NCBI RefSeq assembly: GCF_003144395.1
Contig: NZ_PENZ01000030.1
Coordinates: 54,950 to 118,949, forward strand
Direction of reading: 5' to 3'
Source: Proteus faecis
GTDB lineage: Bacteria > Pseudomonadota > Gammaproteobacteria > Enterobacterales > Enterobacteriaceae
Length of the DNA: 64,000 bases
How positions within the stretch are numbered: the first letter of the stretch is position 1; every line of letters begins with the position of its first letter. Positions 6,955 through 17,078 of this stretch are shown piece by piece. The notes below the pieces were generated by a model, which was not told where the DNA came from, did no database searches, and was given only the letters and a program-made list of their open reading frames with translations. A program made the position numbers and the translations under genes.

Positions 6955-7623
6955 TTATAACGTCGTCCGCTTAATCTTCCCATCTTGTAAAATAAAATTG
7001 ACCTTTCCATCCCAAAATTCAGCTAAGAAAATATCTTCCGGTTTATCAATATGCTGATTTTTCATCTCTTCTTGAAGCCACGCTTCATCTTTTTCTATTT
7101 GCGCTAATTCTGATGTGCGAATAACGCCCTCTTTCATGACAATAATTGAAGGCATTTTTGCACCATCACACACTACGGTGATTTGTCCATCTGGTTCAAT
7201 TTGCGCATAATTGACCTCTTGAAACGAATGAATACCCTGAGCATGAAGACGAGACGTTATGTTTAAAATGTCTATTTTATTCTTTTTCTCCATGATGTTT
7301 TCCATTATAAACTCCCCCTTCTTTATAATAGGAATAGGGTTACCAATGGTCACTGCACGGAAAAAGTTGAATCGTTTACTAATATAATTAAGCAAAGAGA
7401 TAAAACATACCCCAATTAAAAAGACGATAATATATTGATAAAGAGGAATTGCATCAGTGTAAATGACCCCTCCCATAATGCCACCGAGGACAAAATTACC
7501 AATAAAATCAATAGGTGTTAATTGAGAGAGTTGTGTTTTACCTGATAAATTCATATGAGCTAATATGATAGTAAAACCAATAATAAATTTGATAATAACC
7601 AGAAAGTAATATTCCATTTGCAT
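6955..7623 (-). CDS. YetF/DUF421-family membrane protein
   Basis: A 222-aa protein with an N-terminal membrane part (hydrophobic segments about 4-22, 38-56 and 64-82) and a C-terminal cytosolic domain of the DUF421/YetF type. The second part shows GNPIPIIKKGEF at about 113-124 and LHAQGIHSFQEVNYAQIEPDGQ further on, typical of the family. In Bacillus relatives these proteins are linked to spore membranes; in Gram-negatives the function is unknown. It is transcribed alone, convergent to RNase Z, with no clear operon partner. Confidence 0.75.
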   Translation of the reverse strand: MQMEYYFLVIIKFIIGFTIILAHMNLSGKTQLSQLTPIDFIGNFVLGGIMGGVIYTDAIPLYQYIIVFLIGVCFISLLNYISKRFNFFRAVTIGNPIPIIKKGEFIMENIMEKKNKIDILNITSRLHAQGIHSFQEVNYAQIEPDGQITVVCDGAKMPSIIVMKEGVIRTSELAQIEKDEAWLQEEMKNQHIDKPEDIFLAEFWDGKVNFILQDGKIKRTTL

Positions 7624-7881
7624 CTCACATTTCCAATAATCTCTGCTTTTATTATAAAGCAGAAAATCCCCCTCAGATAAAAATCTAAATTATTTTTGAT
7701 GATATTTGACTAAGAAAAAACACTTTATATACTTAGAATTGTTGATTTTAAGACTCACACTATACTTATTACTATGGTTTATCTGTAATATCTTATTATC
7801 AACTCAATAGCTTCTCGCCTTTTCTAGCTCTTACGCGGGATATCACTGAATTGTTTTTGAATACACATTTGGGAGAAAAAA

Positions 7882-8451
7882 ATGAATAAAAAACTACTTA
7901 CTTCATTGGTTCTAGCGGGTTTGGTCACTATTACAGCAGGTTGTGATGATTCATCTAAGAAAGTCGATGATAGCATTGATAAAGCAAAAGAAACTGCTAC
8001 TCAAGTTACTGAAACAGCGCAAGATAAAGCCAACGAATTAACAGAACAAGCCAAAGATAAAGCTGCCGACTTGAAAGAAGATGCGTCAGCAAAAGCAGAT
8101 GAATTAACAAAACAAGCTCAAGAGTTAAAAGATAAAGCTGAACAAAAAGCGGCTGAGCTAAAAGATGTAAGTGCAGCAAAAGCTGAAGAAATTAAGCAAA
8201 GCCTAGAAGCTGAAAGTAATAAATTATCTGAAAAAGCCGCAGAGCTAAAACAAGATGCAAGCAAAACAGCAGATAACCTGATGCAAGAAGCAGACAACAA
8301 GATTGATCAGCTAAAAGGCGACGCGTCAAAAACTAGCGATGATGTAAAACAACAGGCTCAAGAGACTGAAAATAAAGCAATTGATAAAGCGGATCAATTA
8401 ACTGATCAAGCCAAACAAAAAATTGATGATTTAAAAACTGAAAACAAATAA
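7882..8451 (+). CDS. Coiled-coil lipoprotein with short Lys/Ala/Asp repeats
   Basis: A 189-aa protein with a lipoprotein signal: Lys-rich start, hydrophobic core, lipobox ITAGC and lipidated C21. Residues +2 and +3 are Asp-Asp, the classical Lol-avoidance signal for keeping a lipoprotein in the inner membrane. The rest (about 25-189) is one long amphipathic helix of degenerate 11-residue units rich in K, A, D, E and Q (for example AKDKAADLKEDASAKADEL), resembling LEA or apolipoprotein helices. No enzymatic domain. I do not recognise a named gene; an envelope stress or spacer role is a guess. Good Shine-Dalgarno (GGGAGA) and its own terminator: a single-gene unit. Confidence 0.8.
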   Translation: MNKKLLTSLVLAGLVTITAGCDDSSKKVDDSIDKAKETATQVTETAQDKANELTEQAKDKAADLKEDASAKADELTKQAQELKDKAEQKAAELKDVSAAKAEEIKQSLEAESNKLSEKAAELKQDASKTADNLMQEADNKIDQLKGDASKTSDDVKQQAQETENKAIDKADQLTDQAKQKIDDLKTENK

Positions 8452-8480
8452 TCCGATTTCAGTTTTTTTGATGAATTGAG

Positions 8481-8508
8481 AGCCAGTAAACTTTCACTGG
8501 CTTTTTTT
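8481..8508 (+). terminator. Rho-independent terminator of the lipoprotein gene
   Basis: AGCCAGT-8 nt-ACTGGCT stem followed by seven Ts, 30 bp after the stop codon. Confidence 0.9.
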
Positions 8509-8816
8509 GTACAAAAAAAAGACAAGGGTTGATCGTTTAAGCAAAAAATGTAACCATGTTCTCCTTTTTTCAACAGGAGAAACCTATTAAAGAGCGAAAG
8601 CATCTAGAATATAAAGTTATTAATAAATTGATTTAATTGTACTTTTCTTCATCTTGCGGAAAAAATAATTTACTTCCGTTCTTTTATAAAACATTTGTCC
8701 AATTTGGTGTTTTATTCAAATTTTCTTATGAACTTTTCTTTTCTGGTAACATAAGCAATCAGATAATGGGTAGCGAAAAGTCTCTTTCTAAGAAAATAAC
8801 TATAAATAGGTTAACT
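8509..8816. other. Spacer upstream of the BCCT transporter
   Basis: About 310 bp. The reading frame of the transporter stays open here back to 8637, but the translation looks random and lacks a ribosome binding site. Probably promoter and leader for the transporter gene. Confidence 0.5.
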
Positions 8817-10823
8817 ATGAGTCAACAAAACGATATAACCCCTCAAAAAAAAGTTAGGATGAAAATTAATCCTCCCGTTTTTTATACATCAGCGTTGTTA
8901 ATTTTACTGGTCGTTGGTTTCTCGGCGTTATTTCCTGAGTTAGCTAATGATAAATTAGGTCATCTTCAGGAAAATCTCTTCAGAAATGCGAGCTGGTTTT
9001 ACATTCTAGCCGTTGCATTGGTTTTGCTGAGTGTGACTTATTTAGGACTTTCCCGCTTTGGTCAAATCAAGTTAGGGCCAGATCATGCTCGCCCTCACTT
9101 TAGTTATTTTGCTTGGTTTGCCATGCTCTTTTCAGCAGGTATGGGGATTGGCTTAATGTTCTTTGGTGTTGCCGAACCTGTTATGCATTACCTAATGCCT
9201 CCGACTGGTGAAGCTCAAACCATAGAAGCCGCGAAAGAAGCGATGCGATTAACCTTTTTCCACTGGGGATTACATGCATGGGCAATTTACGCCATTGTCG
9301 CGTTGATCTTAGCTTTCTTCTCTTATCGCCATGGTTTACCGTTAACACTGCGCTCGGCACTTTATCCAATTATTGGTGATCGCATACATGGCCCGATTGG
9401 TCATGCGGTTGATATTTTCGCCGTTATGGGAACCGTATTTGGTGTCGCAACCTCACTTGGATTTGGTGTTCTGCAAGTTAATGCGGGTTTAAATCACCTC
9501 TTTAATGTACCGATTAATCCAACCATTCAAGTAATCTTAATTGTTGTGATCACAGGACTTGCAACCATTTCAGTTGTTTCTGGGTTAGAGAAAGGGATCC
9601 GCTTTTTATCTGAACTTAATTTAGGATTGGCGGTTATTCTTCTTTTATTAGTTATTACTCTCGGTCCAACCGTATTGATATTAAAATCATTTGTTGAAAA
9701 TACGGGGGGATATCTATCCGAAATTGTCAGTAAAACTTTTAATCTTTACGCATATGAACCCAAATCGAGTGATTGGTTAGGGGGATGGACTCTACTTTAT
9801 TGGGGGTGGTGGCTTTCATGGTCCCCATTTGTAGGGATGTTTATTGCCCGCATTTCTCGAGGCCGTACTATTCGTGAATTTGTTGTAGGTGTCCTGTTTG
9901 TTCCTGCTGGCTTCACTTTACTTTGGATGACCGTTTTTGGTAACACTGCGATCCATTTAATCAAAGATAAAGGTGCAGAAGCTCTTGCCAATATCGTACA
10001 GCAAGATGTGTCATTGGCTTTATTTGAGTTCTTAAATTATTTTCCATTCTCGACTGTTTTATCCTTCGTTGCGATGTTGATGGTAGTCGTCTTCTTTGTG
10101 ACTTCAGCAGACTCAGGCGCAATGGTTGTTGATACTTTAGCTTCTGGCGGTGATAGCGAAACCCCCGTATGGCAACGTATTTTCTGGGCTGCCTTAATGG
10201 GCATTTCTGCAATTACTTTATTATTAGCGGGTGGTTTAACTGCACTACAAACAGTAACTATTGCAAGTGCACTTCCCTTCTCAATGGTATTACTTGCTTC
10301 TATTTATGGACTAATTAAAGCATTACGAGTTGATGTATATAAACGTGATAGCCAACAACTAACGACAATTGCACCACCAGCCAGTCGCAATCCAATTCCT
10401 TGGCAACGTCGTTTAAGAAATATTGCCTATTTTCCTAAACGCTCTCATGTAAAACGTTTTATGGATGAAGTCATTCAACCCTCAATGGAAATGGTGTCTG
10501 CCGAATTAAGTAAGCAAGCAACGCAATGCATTATCCATAATGAAGAAGATGATCGAATTGGTTTTGAAGTCGATTTAGGCGATGACATGAATTTCTTCTA
10601 TGAAGTTCGCCTGCGTTTTTATACTCAACCGGCCTTTGCGTTAGCAGGATTAAGTGATGAAGAAAGAGACGAAGAGCATAAATATTACCGTGCTGAAATT
10701 CACTTAAAAGAAGGTGGGCAAGATTATGATGTAATGGGTTGGACGAAAGAACAAATCATTCACGATATTCTTGATCAGTACGAAAAACACATTCACTTCT
10801 TACACGTATTAGGTAAGCAATAA
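8817..10823 (+). CDS. BCCT-family transporter, BetT-like
   Basis: A 668-aa secondary transporter of the betaine/choline/carnitine family with 12 predicted membrane helices. Signature segments are the glycine-rich GMGIGLMFFGVAEP and the Trp-rich WWLSWSPFVGMFIARISRGR. A C-terminal cytosolic tail of about 150 residues, as in E. coli BetT (677 aa), may sense osmotic state. Choline or another quaternary amine is the likely substrate, with H+ or Na+ coupling. No betA, betB or betI genes adjoin, so uptake is not tied to local glycine betaine synthesis. I start at ATG 8817, preceded by AGG at good spacing, rather than the longer open frame from 8637. Confidence 0.88.
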   Translation: MSQQNDITPQKKVRMKINPPVFYTSALLILLVVGFSALFPELANDKLGHLQENLFRNASWFYILAVALVLLSVTYLGLSRFGQIKLGPDHARPHFSYFAWFAMLFSAGMGIGLMFFGVAEPVMHYLMPPTGEAQTIEAAKEAMRLTFFHWGLHAWAIYAIVALILAFFSYRHGLPLTLRSALYPIIGDRIHGPIGHAVDIFAVMGTVFGVATSLGFGVLQVNAGLNHLFNVPINPTIQVILIVVITGLATISVVSGLEKGIRFLSELNLGLAVILLLLVITLGPTVLILKSFVENTGGYLSEIVSKTFNLYAYEPKSSDWLGGWTLLYWGWWLSWSPFVGMFIARISRGRTIREFVVGVLFVPAGFTLLWMTVFGNTAIHLIKDKGAEALANIVQQDVSLALFEFLNYFPFSTVLSFVAMLMVVVFFVTSADSGAMVVDTLASGGDSETPVWQRIFWAALMGISAITLLLAGGLTALQTVTIASALPFSMVLLASIYGLIKALRVDVYKRDSQQLTTIAPPASRNPIPWQRRLRNIAYFPKRSHVKRFMDEVIQPSMEMVSAELSKQATQCIIHNEEDDRIGFEVDLGDDMNFFYEVRLRFYTQPAFALAGLSDEERDEEHKYYRAEIHLKEGGQDYDVMGWTKEQIIHDILDQYEKHIHFLHVLGKQ

Positions 10824-10844
10824 TTTTATCTGCATAATAGCAAC

Positions 10845-10876
10845 AAAAAGGAGATGCCATGACATCTCCTTTTTTC
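10845..10876. terminator. Bidirectional terminator between the BCCT gene and hpaR
   Basis: AAGGAGATG-CCATGA-CATCTCCTT stem with A-run before and T-run after, so it can serve both convergent genes. Confidence 0.92.
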
Positions 10877-10888
10877 TTATCAAATAAC

Positions 10889-11326
10889 TTATTTCTCTAA
10901 TTGTTCAATATCATCTAAGTTAAGCGCAATCAGCTCTTTTAATAATCCGGACAACCGTTGTAGTTTTTCAGTCGAAAACTTTTGCTCAAGTAATTGATAG
11001 CCTTCTTCAATTTTAGGCTGAATTTTATCGTATAAACTTTGCCCATTAGCAGAAAGTGAAACAAAAAGTTTACGTTGGTCACTTATTGGTTTTAAACGAC
11101 AAATTAGCTCGTCTCTTTCCATTCTAATAAGAATACCTGTTAGACTTGGTCGAAGAATACACGATTTTTGCGCTAATTCGTGGAAATCAATCGAGCGTTT
11201 ATCCGCAAGTACACGAATAATACGCCACTGCTGTTCTGTCAGATTATGCTCTTTGAGAACAGGTCTAAAAAAACCCATCGCAGATTCCCGTGCTTGTAAT
11301 AGCGCGATAGTTAATGATTCATGCAT
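10889..11326 (-). CDS. hpaR: HpaR-like MarR-family regulator
   Basis: A 145-aa winged-helix regulator very similar to E. coli W HpaR, repressor of homoprotocatechuate degradation. Shared stretches include HESLTIALLQARE, NLTEQQWRI and CILRPSLTGILIRMERD. The DNA-binding helix-turn-helix is near residues 55-95, with the wing near KPISDQRKLF. Start chosen at the ATG giving MHESLT; an upstream in-frame TTG is less likely. It diverges from hpaC about 590 bp away, yet the rest of the hpa pathway (hpaGEDFHI, hpaB) is absent from the window. Its present target may simply be hpaC or itself. Confidence 0.85.
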   Translation of the reverse strand: MHESLTIALLQARESAMGFFRPVLKEHNLTEQQWRIIRVLADKRSIDFHELAQKSCILRPSLTGILIRMERDELICRLKPISDQRKLFVSLSANGQSLYDKIQPKIEEGYQLLEQKFSTEKLQRLSGLLKELIALNLDDIEQLEK

Positions 11327-11916
11327 AATCAAGAAACTCTTTATATGGTGTTATAGGTGAAATGACAAAATATCACTCAATATAGACAGTGAAAAAGTAC
11401 CGCTGTTTATAGTTTATAAATGGCTATATTCTAAGAATAGACTAATTGTTACAATTATTCATATTAACAAATAAATAAAGTTGACTCAATTTTTGCAATT
11501 TTCTTCCCTTTCTGCAATTTATCACCCATGCGCCTTTTCAGAGTTAAATTCATCTTCCACAACATCTTGAGCTATACGCAATTTTTATAAATTGGCAATT
11601 TGTGTTATCTCTTTACCAATCAAAAAAAGTAGCCTGATTTGCCTATTATCCTATTTCTAAATTAGGAATAATGTCGCTTAGCGATAAGGTTGTCTCACAG
11701 TTTTTGAGATAAAGTTAATGGGTTGTAACAAAGAAAGATTGCTATCTTTGTTCATGCGCGGTAGCGTTACAGCTTTAAAACAACGCAACAAAGAAACCGG
11801 CAATAGCATTACAACTTTGTTAGCGGAGTAGTCAGATGATTTTTATAGTTATCTAACTAATAATTATTTTAAGTGAAGACGCCCACAGACGAGAAGTCTG
11901 GCAGTAGGAGTAAATA
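11327..11916. other. Long hpaR-hpaC intergenic region
   Basis: This 590-bp divergent spacer holds no ORF that resembles HpaB or any other protein. It is AT-rich on the hpaR side. The hpaC side becomes more structured, with hairpins at 11727-11752 and 11784-11825 and a CAGAC/GTCTG stem just before hpaC. Confidence 0.6.
11727..11825 (+). promoter_or_regulatory. Structured 5' leader candidate of hpaC
   Basis: AACAAAGA (11727-11734) pairs perfectly with TCTTTGTT (11745-11752). CGCAACAAAG (11784-11793) pairs with CTTTGTTAGCG (11815-11825) with one bulged A. The two hairpins share the word AACAAAGAAA, so they may be a duplicated element or alternative pairing partners. I do not recognise a known riboswitch class; in particular the FMN consensus is absent. 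Confidence 0.35.
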
Positions 11917-12435
11917 ATGTCTGAGGAAAAACAGGCTAACCCACTTTTTCGGGATGCAATGGCAAGCTTAGGCGCTGCGGTCAATATCGTGGCAACAAAT
12001 GGCGATGCGGGATGTTGTGGCTTAACAGCAACTGCAGTATGTTCTGTTACTGATAATCCACCTACCGTAATGGTTTGCATCAACAGTAAAAGTCAGATGA
12101 ACTCTATTTTTCAAGAAAATGGAAAATTAAGCATCAATATATTAAACCATGAGCAAGAAGAAATGGCATGTCATTTCGCCGGAATGACAGGGCTCGCGAT
12201 GGCAGATCGCTTTACCCAACCAGGATGGCAAAACGGACAATTACAACAACCCGTATTAACAAATGCGCTTGCCTGCCTCGAAGGTGATATTCATGATGTA
12301 CGCCAAGTCGGTACACATTTTGTTTATATGACCGAAATTAAGACTATTTCAGTACGTGAAGATGGTGATGGCCTTATTTATTTCAAACGAGGTTTCCATT
12401 CTGTTAAAAATAGACAAGCCCCCATCCCTGCTTAA
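11917..12435 (+). CDS. hpaC: HpaC-like flavin reductase
   Basis: A 172-aa flavin reductase of the HpaC family, which supplies FADH2 to the monooxygenase HpaB for hydroxylation of 4-hydroxyphenylacetate. Family motifs visible: FRDAMASLGAAVNIVAT, the flavin-binding GLTATAVCSVTDNPP, and the C-terminal YFKRGFHSV. Length matches E. coli W HpaC (170). Start supported by GTAGGAG. HpaB, normally immediately upstream, is missing: the spacer contains no trace of it. The reductase must serve another oxygenase elsewhere or provide free reduced flavin. Confidence 0.88.
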   Translation: MSEEKQANPLFRDAMASLGAAVNIVATNGDAGCCGLTATAVCSVTDNPPTVMVCINSKSQMNSIFQENGKLSINILNHEQEEMACHFAGMTGLAMADRFTQPGWQNGQLQQPVLTNALACLEGDIHDVRQVGTHFVYMTEIKTISVREDGDGLIYFKRGFHSVKNRQAPIPA

Positions 12436-12459
12436 ATTTCACCTATTTTACTTCAAGAT

Positions 12460-12488
12460 AAAAACGCACTTTTAATAAGGGCGTTTTT
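12460..12488 (+). terminator. hpaC terminator
   Basis: AAAAACGC and GCGTTTTT form the stem with a T-run, 25 bp after the stop codon. Confidence 0.8.
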
Positions 12489-13031
12489 ATTGATTATAAT
12501 CACACCATAGAGTTAAATATTTATCTATATTAAATGAATATTTATTTATCGAAATGGCATTGACTAAGTTTTAGATATTTATTAAACATTTATTAACATC
12601 TGTTTGTTATAAAAGAATAATTTTTAATTATAATAAAAAAATTCTTTCTAGAATCAATCAGTCACATAATCAAAAGTATTTTCTTTCTACCTTTCCCCTT
12701 TATCTTTATTTAATTCAACCAGATTAAAATATAAACAAATAATAATCTCACTGATTGCATTTTATACAAAAAGTCAATTAAATGACTTTATTTGAAAATA
12801 AACTAATGAATATTTTTTTCAATCTGGTATTAATCTTACCCACAGTGTGATCAACCTTTGAGAAGTCATTCCATCAATATATTAGTCTACTCGACTTGCT
12901 GATTACCTTCTTAAATTTGCAAACATCACTCTAAATGCAACAGATAATGTTATCGTCGTGTAACATTTCTCGTGAATGTGAGTAAATAACATCGTTGTTG
13001 AAAATAAATAATAATTAGGGGCATTACATAT
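12489..13031. other. AT-rich upstream region of dtpB
   Basis: About 540 bp without coding potential; presumably dtpB promoter and leader. I see no convincing operator palindrome. Confidence 0.6.
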
Positions 13032-14516
13032 ATGGATAAACCCGCTCAAGTCGGTTTATTACAACAACCTAAACCATTCTTTATGATTTTCTTTGTGGAA
13101 TTATGGGAACGTTTTGGTTACTACGGCGTACAAGGTATTCTTGCCGTTTATTTTGTTAGTAAACTCGGTTTCTCTCAAGAACAGGCTTTCATTACTTTTG
13201 GTGCATTCTCTGCACTGGTTTATGGGCTGATTTCTATTGGTGGTTATGTTGGTGACCATTTATTAGGAACAAAACGAACAATTGTTTTAGGTGCTATTGT
13301 CTTGGCTATCGGTTATTTCATGACTGGTATGTCAATTATGTATCCTAATTTAATTTTCTACGCATTAGGGACTATTGCAGTAGGTAATGGTTTATTTAAA
13401 GCCAACCCAGCCAGCCTATTAGCAAAATGTTATCCACCTAAAGATCCACGTCTTGATGGTGCATTTACACTATTTTATATGTCGATTAATATCGGCTCAT
13501 TAATTTCTTTATCTATCGCCCCTGTACTTGCAGAACGTTACGGATATGCACTGACTTATAATATCTGTGGTATTGGCTTGATCATGGCGTTATTAGTTTA
13601 TTTCTTCTGTCGTAAAATGGTTGCCAATATTGGTTCTGAACCAGACCATTTACCAATGAGCTTTAACAAACTGTTATTAGTTATTATTGGTTCAATTGCG
13701 ATGGTATTTATTTGTGCATGGTTACTGCACAACGTGATGATTGCAAATATCGTTTTAGTCAGTCTGTCTATTATTGTTGTCTTTATTTATTTCCGTGAAG
13801 CATTTAAACAAAAAGACAGAGTCGCTCGTAATAAAATGTACGTTGCATTTGTTCTGATGTTAGAAGCTGTTGTTTTCTACATTTTATATGCTCAAATGCC
13901 AACTTCACTGAACTTCTTTGCTATTCATAACGTTCATCATACGCTTTTAGGCTTTGATATTAACCCTGTAAGCTTCCAAGCACTAAACCCATTCTGGATC
14001 ATTGTTGCTAGCCCAATCCTTGCTATCGCTTACAGCCATTTTGGCGCGAAAGGTAAAGACTTCTCAATGCCAGCGAAGTTTACCGCAGGTATGCTTCTGT
14101 GTTCATTAGGATTCCTTACAGCGGCAGCATCAGGTATGTGGTTTGCCGATGCTCAAGGCTTAACATCGCCTTGGTTTATCGTTCTGGTTTATTTATTCCA
14201 GAGCTTAGGTGAACTGATGATCAGTGCGTTAGGTTTAGCAATGGTTGCTGCGTTCGTACCACAATATATGATGGGCTTTATTTTAGGTATGTGGTTCTTA
14301 ACACAAGCTACAGCTTATCTGTTAGGGGGGTATGTAGCGACCTTCACAGCTGCACCAGAGGGTATTACTGATCCACTACAAACTTTGCCTATTTATACCG
14401 ATGTATTTGGTAAAATTGGCATAGTAACCTTAATTGTGGGCTTGGTTATGTGGGCAACAGTCCCTCTACTTAACCGAATGATGAAAGAAGAAAGCAAAAA
14501 CGTTAAAGTCGCTTAA
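13032..14516 (+). CDS. dtpB: DtpB, proton-dependent di/tripeptide transporter
   Basis: A 494-aa POT/PTR2 family permease importing di- and tripeptides with protons across the inner membrane. The ExxER proton-coupling motif sits in [11 protein letters not shown] (about residues 22-32). PTR signatures [14 protein letters not shown] and [13 protein letters not shown] follow, with about 14 hydrophobic segments. It resembles E. coli DtpB more than DtpA, for example in MGMLQQP-like start, [13 protein letters not shown] and [12 protein letters not shown]. Monocistronic, with a long upstream region and its own terminator. Confidence 0.93.
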   Translation: MDKPAQVGLLQQPKPFFMIFFVELWERFGYYGVQGILAVYFVSKLGFSQEQAFITFGAFSALVYGLISIGGYVGDHLLGTKRTIVLGAIVLAIGYFMTGMSIMYPNLIFYALGTIAVGNGLFKANPASLLAKCYPPKDPRLDGAFTLFYMSINIGSLISLSIAPVLAERYGYALTYNICGIGLIMALLVYFFCRKMVANIGSEPDHLPMSFNKLLLVIIGSIAMVFICAWLLHNVMIANIVLVSLSIIVVFIYFREAFKQKDRVARNKMYVAFVLMLEAVVFYILYAQMPTSLNFFAIHNVHHTLLGFDINPVSFQALNPFWIIVASPILAIAYSHFGAKGKDFSMPAKFTAGMLLCSLGFLTAAASGMWFADAQGLTSPWFIVLVYLFQSLGELMISALGLAMVAAFVPQYMMGFILGMWFLTQATAYLLGGYVATFTAAPEGITDPLQTLPIYTDVFGKIGIVTLIVGLVMWATVPLLNRMMKEESKNVKVA

Positions 14517-14542
14517 TCTTTCAATTTGAATTAAATATTAAT

Positions 14543-14570
14543 AAAAGCGCCTTTAGTAGGCGCTTTTATT
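14543..14570 (+). terminator. dtpB terminator
   Basis: AAAAGCGCC-7 nt-GGCGCTTTT stem followed by a T-rich run. Confidence 0.9.
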
Positions 14571-14632
14571 TTGCAATAAAAACCATTCTTTCGTTTAAGA
14601 GTTACAATGATTTTCTACTTTTCTTGATATAT

Positions 14633-14660
14633 AAAAAAACCCGCCAAATAAGCGGGTTTA
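14633..14660 (-). terminator. fbaA terminator
   Basis: On the minus strand AACCCGC-TTATTTG-GCGGGTT is followed by seven Us, ending the epd-pgk-fbaA unit. Confidence 0.92.
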
Positions 14661-14684
14661 ATTTAATCATTAAGAATGATCCAA

Positions 14685-15764
14685 TTACAGAACATCAACT
14701 GAATTCAGTTCTTTAAATGCTTGTTCTAAACGAACAACCATAGATGATTGTGCGTGACGTAACCAGTTACGTGGGTCGTAGTATTTCTTGTTAGGTTTAT
14801 CAGCACCTTCTGGGTTACCTAACTGGCCTTGCAGATAGGCTTCGTTCTTTTTGTAGAACTGTAAGATACCATCCCAAGTTGCCCACTGAGTATCTGTATC
14901 GATATTCATTTTGATAACGCCATAATCAACAGCTTCTTTGATTTCTTCAGCTGAAGAACCGGAACCGCCGTGGAAAACGAAATCTAAGCTATTGTGTGGT
15001 AAATTGAATTTCTGTGATACGTAGTCTTGTGAGTTACGTAGAATTTTTGGCGTTAACTGAACGTTACCTGGTTTATAAACACCGTGAACGTTACCGAAAG
15101 ATGCCGCGATAGTGAAACGAGGACTTACCGCGCTCAGTTTTTCATATGCGTAAGCAACATCTTCTGGTTGAGTATAAAGTGCAGAGCTGTCCATACCCGT
15201 GTTATCAACACCGTCTTCTTCACCACCCGTGCAGCCTAATTCGATTTCTAAAGTCATATCGATTTTAGCCATACGCGCTAAATATTTAGCACAGATTTCA
15301 ATGTTTTCTTCTAATGATTCTTCAGATAAGTCAATCATATGAGAAGAGAACAGTGGTTTACCTGTTTTAGCATAGTGTTTTTCACCAGCATCTAACAGAC
15401 CATCAATCCATGGTAATAATTTTTTCGCGCAGTGGTCAGTATGCAGAATAACAGGAACACCATAATATTCAGCCATTTGATGCACATGATGAGCACCAGA
15501 AATTGCGCCTAAAATAGCAGCTTGCTGTGGTACATCAGATTTAAGACCTTTACCTGCGATAAATGCAGCACCACCGTTAGAGAACTGTACAATAACAGGA
15601 GAACGAACTTTCGCAGCAGCTTCTAACACAGCATTGATTGAGTCAGTACCTACACAGTTAACCGCAGGCAGAGCAAATTTGTTTTCTTTTGCTACTGCAA
15701 ATACTTTTTGTACATCATCACCAGTGATGACACCCGGTTTCACGAAATCAAAAACTTTAGACAT
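14685..15764 (-). CDS. fbaA: Class II fructose-1,6-bisphosphate aldolase
   Basis: Zn-dependent aldolase of glycolysis and gluconeogenesis, cleaving fructose 1,6-bisphosphate to glyceraldehyde 3-phosphate and dihydroxyacetone phosphate. The 359-aa length equals E. coli FbaA. Zn/active-site segments HTDHCAKK, ELGCTGGEEDGVDNT, FGNVHGVYKPGNV and FHGGSGSS are all intact. It is last in the epd-pgk-fbaA cluster, 63 bp after pgk, a classic arrangement. Confidence 0.98.
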   Translation of the reverse strand: MSKVFDFVKPGVITGDDVQKVFAVAKENKFALPAVNCVGTDSINAVLEAAAKVRSPVIVQFSNGGAAFIAGKGLKSDVPQQAAILGAISGAHHVHQMAEYYGVPVILHTDHCAKKLLPWIDGLLDAGEKHYAKTGKPLFSSHMIDLSEESLEENIEICAKYLARMAKIDMTLEIELGCTGGEEDGVDNTGMDSSALYTQPEDVAYAYEKLSAVSPRFTIAASFGNVHGVYKPGNVQLTPKILRNSQDYVSQKFNLPHNSLDFVFHGGSGSSAEEIKEAVDYGVIKMNIDTDTQWATWDGILQFYKKNEAYLQGQLGNPEGADKPNKKYYDPRNWLRHAQSSMVVRLEQAFKELNSVDVL

Positions 15765-15827
15765 GTAATAAGATCCTATATTTGGAACAGGTAGAAAATA
15801 ATTTTCTACCTGTATGAGCTGACTTAA

Positions 15828-16991
15828 TTACTGTTTAGCGCGTTCTTCTAACATTGCAACAGCAGGAAGTTTTTTGCCTTCAACGAATTCTAAGAAAGCA
15901 CCACCACCGGTTGAAATGTAAGAGATTTTGTCTGCGATATCAAATAAATCAATAGCAGCTAACGTATCACCACCGCCAGCGATAGAGAATGCTTCACTAT
16001 CTGCGATTGCTTTAGCAACGATTTCTGTGCCTTTGCGGAAGTTAGGGAATTCAAACACACCTACTGGGCCGTTCCACAGAATAGTTTTTGCATTTTTCAG
16101 AATTTCAGCTAAACGTTCAGCAGTCACATCACCGATATCCAATACTTGTTCATCATCTTTAATGTCATTTGCTGATTTCAATACAGCTTCTGCTGTTTCA
16201 GAAAATTCAGTCGCAACACGAACATCGCTTGGTACTGGAATATCACATTTTTCCATTAATTTCTTAGCATCATCAACAAGATCAGCTTCGTATAAAGAAC
16301 GACCTACAGGATGACCTTCTGCTGCAATAAAGGTATTTGCGATACCGCCACCAACGATTAATTGGTCAGCAATTTTTGATAAAGAATCTAATACAGTCAG
16401 TTTAGTTGAAACTTTAGAGCCACCAACAATAGCAACCATTGGACGAGCAGGTTTATCTAAGGCTTTACCTAATGCTTCTAATTCTGCTGATAACAGTGGG
16501 CCTGCACACGCAACATCGGCAAATTTAGCCACGCCATGCGTTGATGCTTGAGCACGGTGAGCAGTACCAAATGCATCCATTACAAAAACATCACATAATG
16601 CAGCATATTGTTTAGATAGCGTTTCGTCGTCTTTCTTTTCGCCTTTATTAAAACGAACGTTTTCAAGGACAACTAATTCACCTGCATTGACTTCAACACC
16701 ATTTAAATAGTCTTTAGCAAGGCTAACTGGTGCAGTTAATTTATCTTTCAGATAGTCAACAACTGGTTTTAAAGAGAACTCTTCGTTGTACTCACCTTCG
16801 GTAGGACGACCTAAGTGAGAAGTTACCATCACTTTAGCGCCTTGTTTTAACGCTGCTTCAATTGTTGGTAAAGAAGCACGGATACGCGCATCTGAAGTCA
16901 CTTTACCATCTTTAACGGGAACGTTCAGGTCAGCACGGATAAGAACTCGTTTACCCGCTAGGTCTAAATCGGTCATCTTAATTACAGACAT
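15828..16991 (-). CDS. pgk: Phosphoglycerate kinase
   Basis: Transfers phosphate from 1,3-bisphosphoglycerate to ADP in glycolysis. The 387-aa product starts [15 protein letters not shown] as in E. coli; an upstream in-frame extension of five residues is rejected. The motifs [32 protein letters not shown] and the nucleotide loop GGGDTLAA are present. It sits between epd and fbaA, probably in one transcript. Confidence 0.98.
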   Translation of the reverse strand: MSVIKMTDLDLAGKRVLIRADLNVPVKDGKVTSDARIRASLPTIEAALKQGAKVMVTSHLGRPTEGEYNEEFSLKPVVDYLKDKLTAPVSLAKDYLNGVEVNAGELVVLENVRFNKGEKKDDETLSKQYAALCDVFVMDAFGTAHRAQASTHGVAKFADVACAGPLLSAELEALGKALDKPARPMVAIVGGSKVSTKLTVLDSLSKIADQLIVGGGIANTFIAAEGHPVGRSLYEADLVDDAKKLMEKCDIPVPSDVRVATEFSETAEAVLKSANDIKDDEQVLDIGDVTAERLAEILKNAKTILWNGPVGVFEFPNFRKGTEIVAKAIADSEAFSIAGGGDTLAAIDLFDIADKISYISTGGGAFLEFVEGKKLPAVAMLEERAKQ

Positions 16992-17078
16992 GATGAATCC
17001 TCTCATTGATTCTCTAAAATTTAGTAATCTTCTGTTCAGTGCCTTGTATTATTACGCGACACCGTCATTAAAACATGA

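Noticed and set aside
8637-8816. 60-residue N-terminal extension of the BCCT transporter
   Set aside because: No ribosome binding site, and the translation does not resemble family members; ATG 8817 has good support.
11640-11916. FMN riboswitch or hpaB remnant upstream of hpaC
   Set aside because: The FMN riboswitch core is absent and no frame resembles HpaB.
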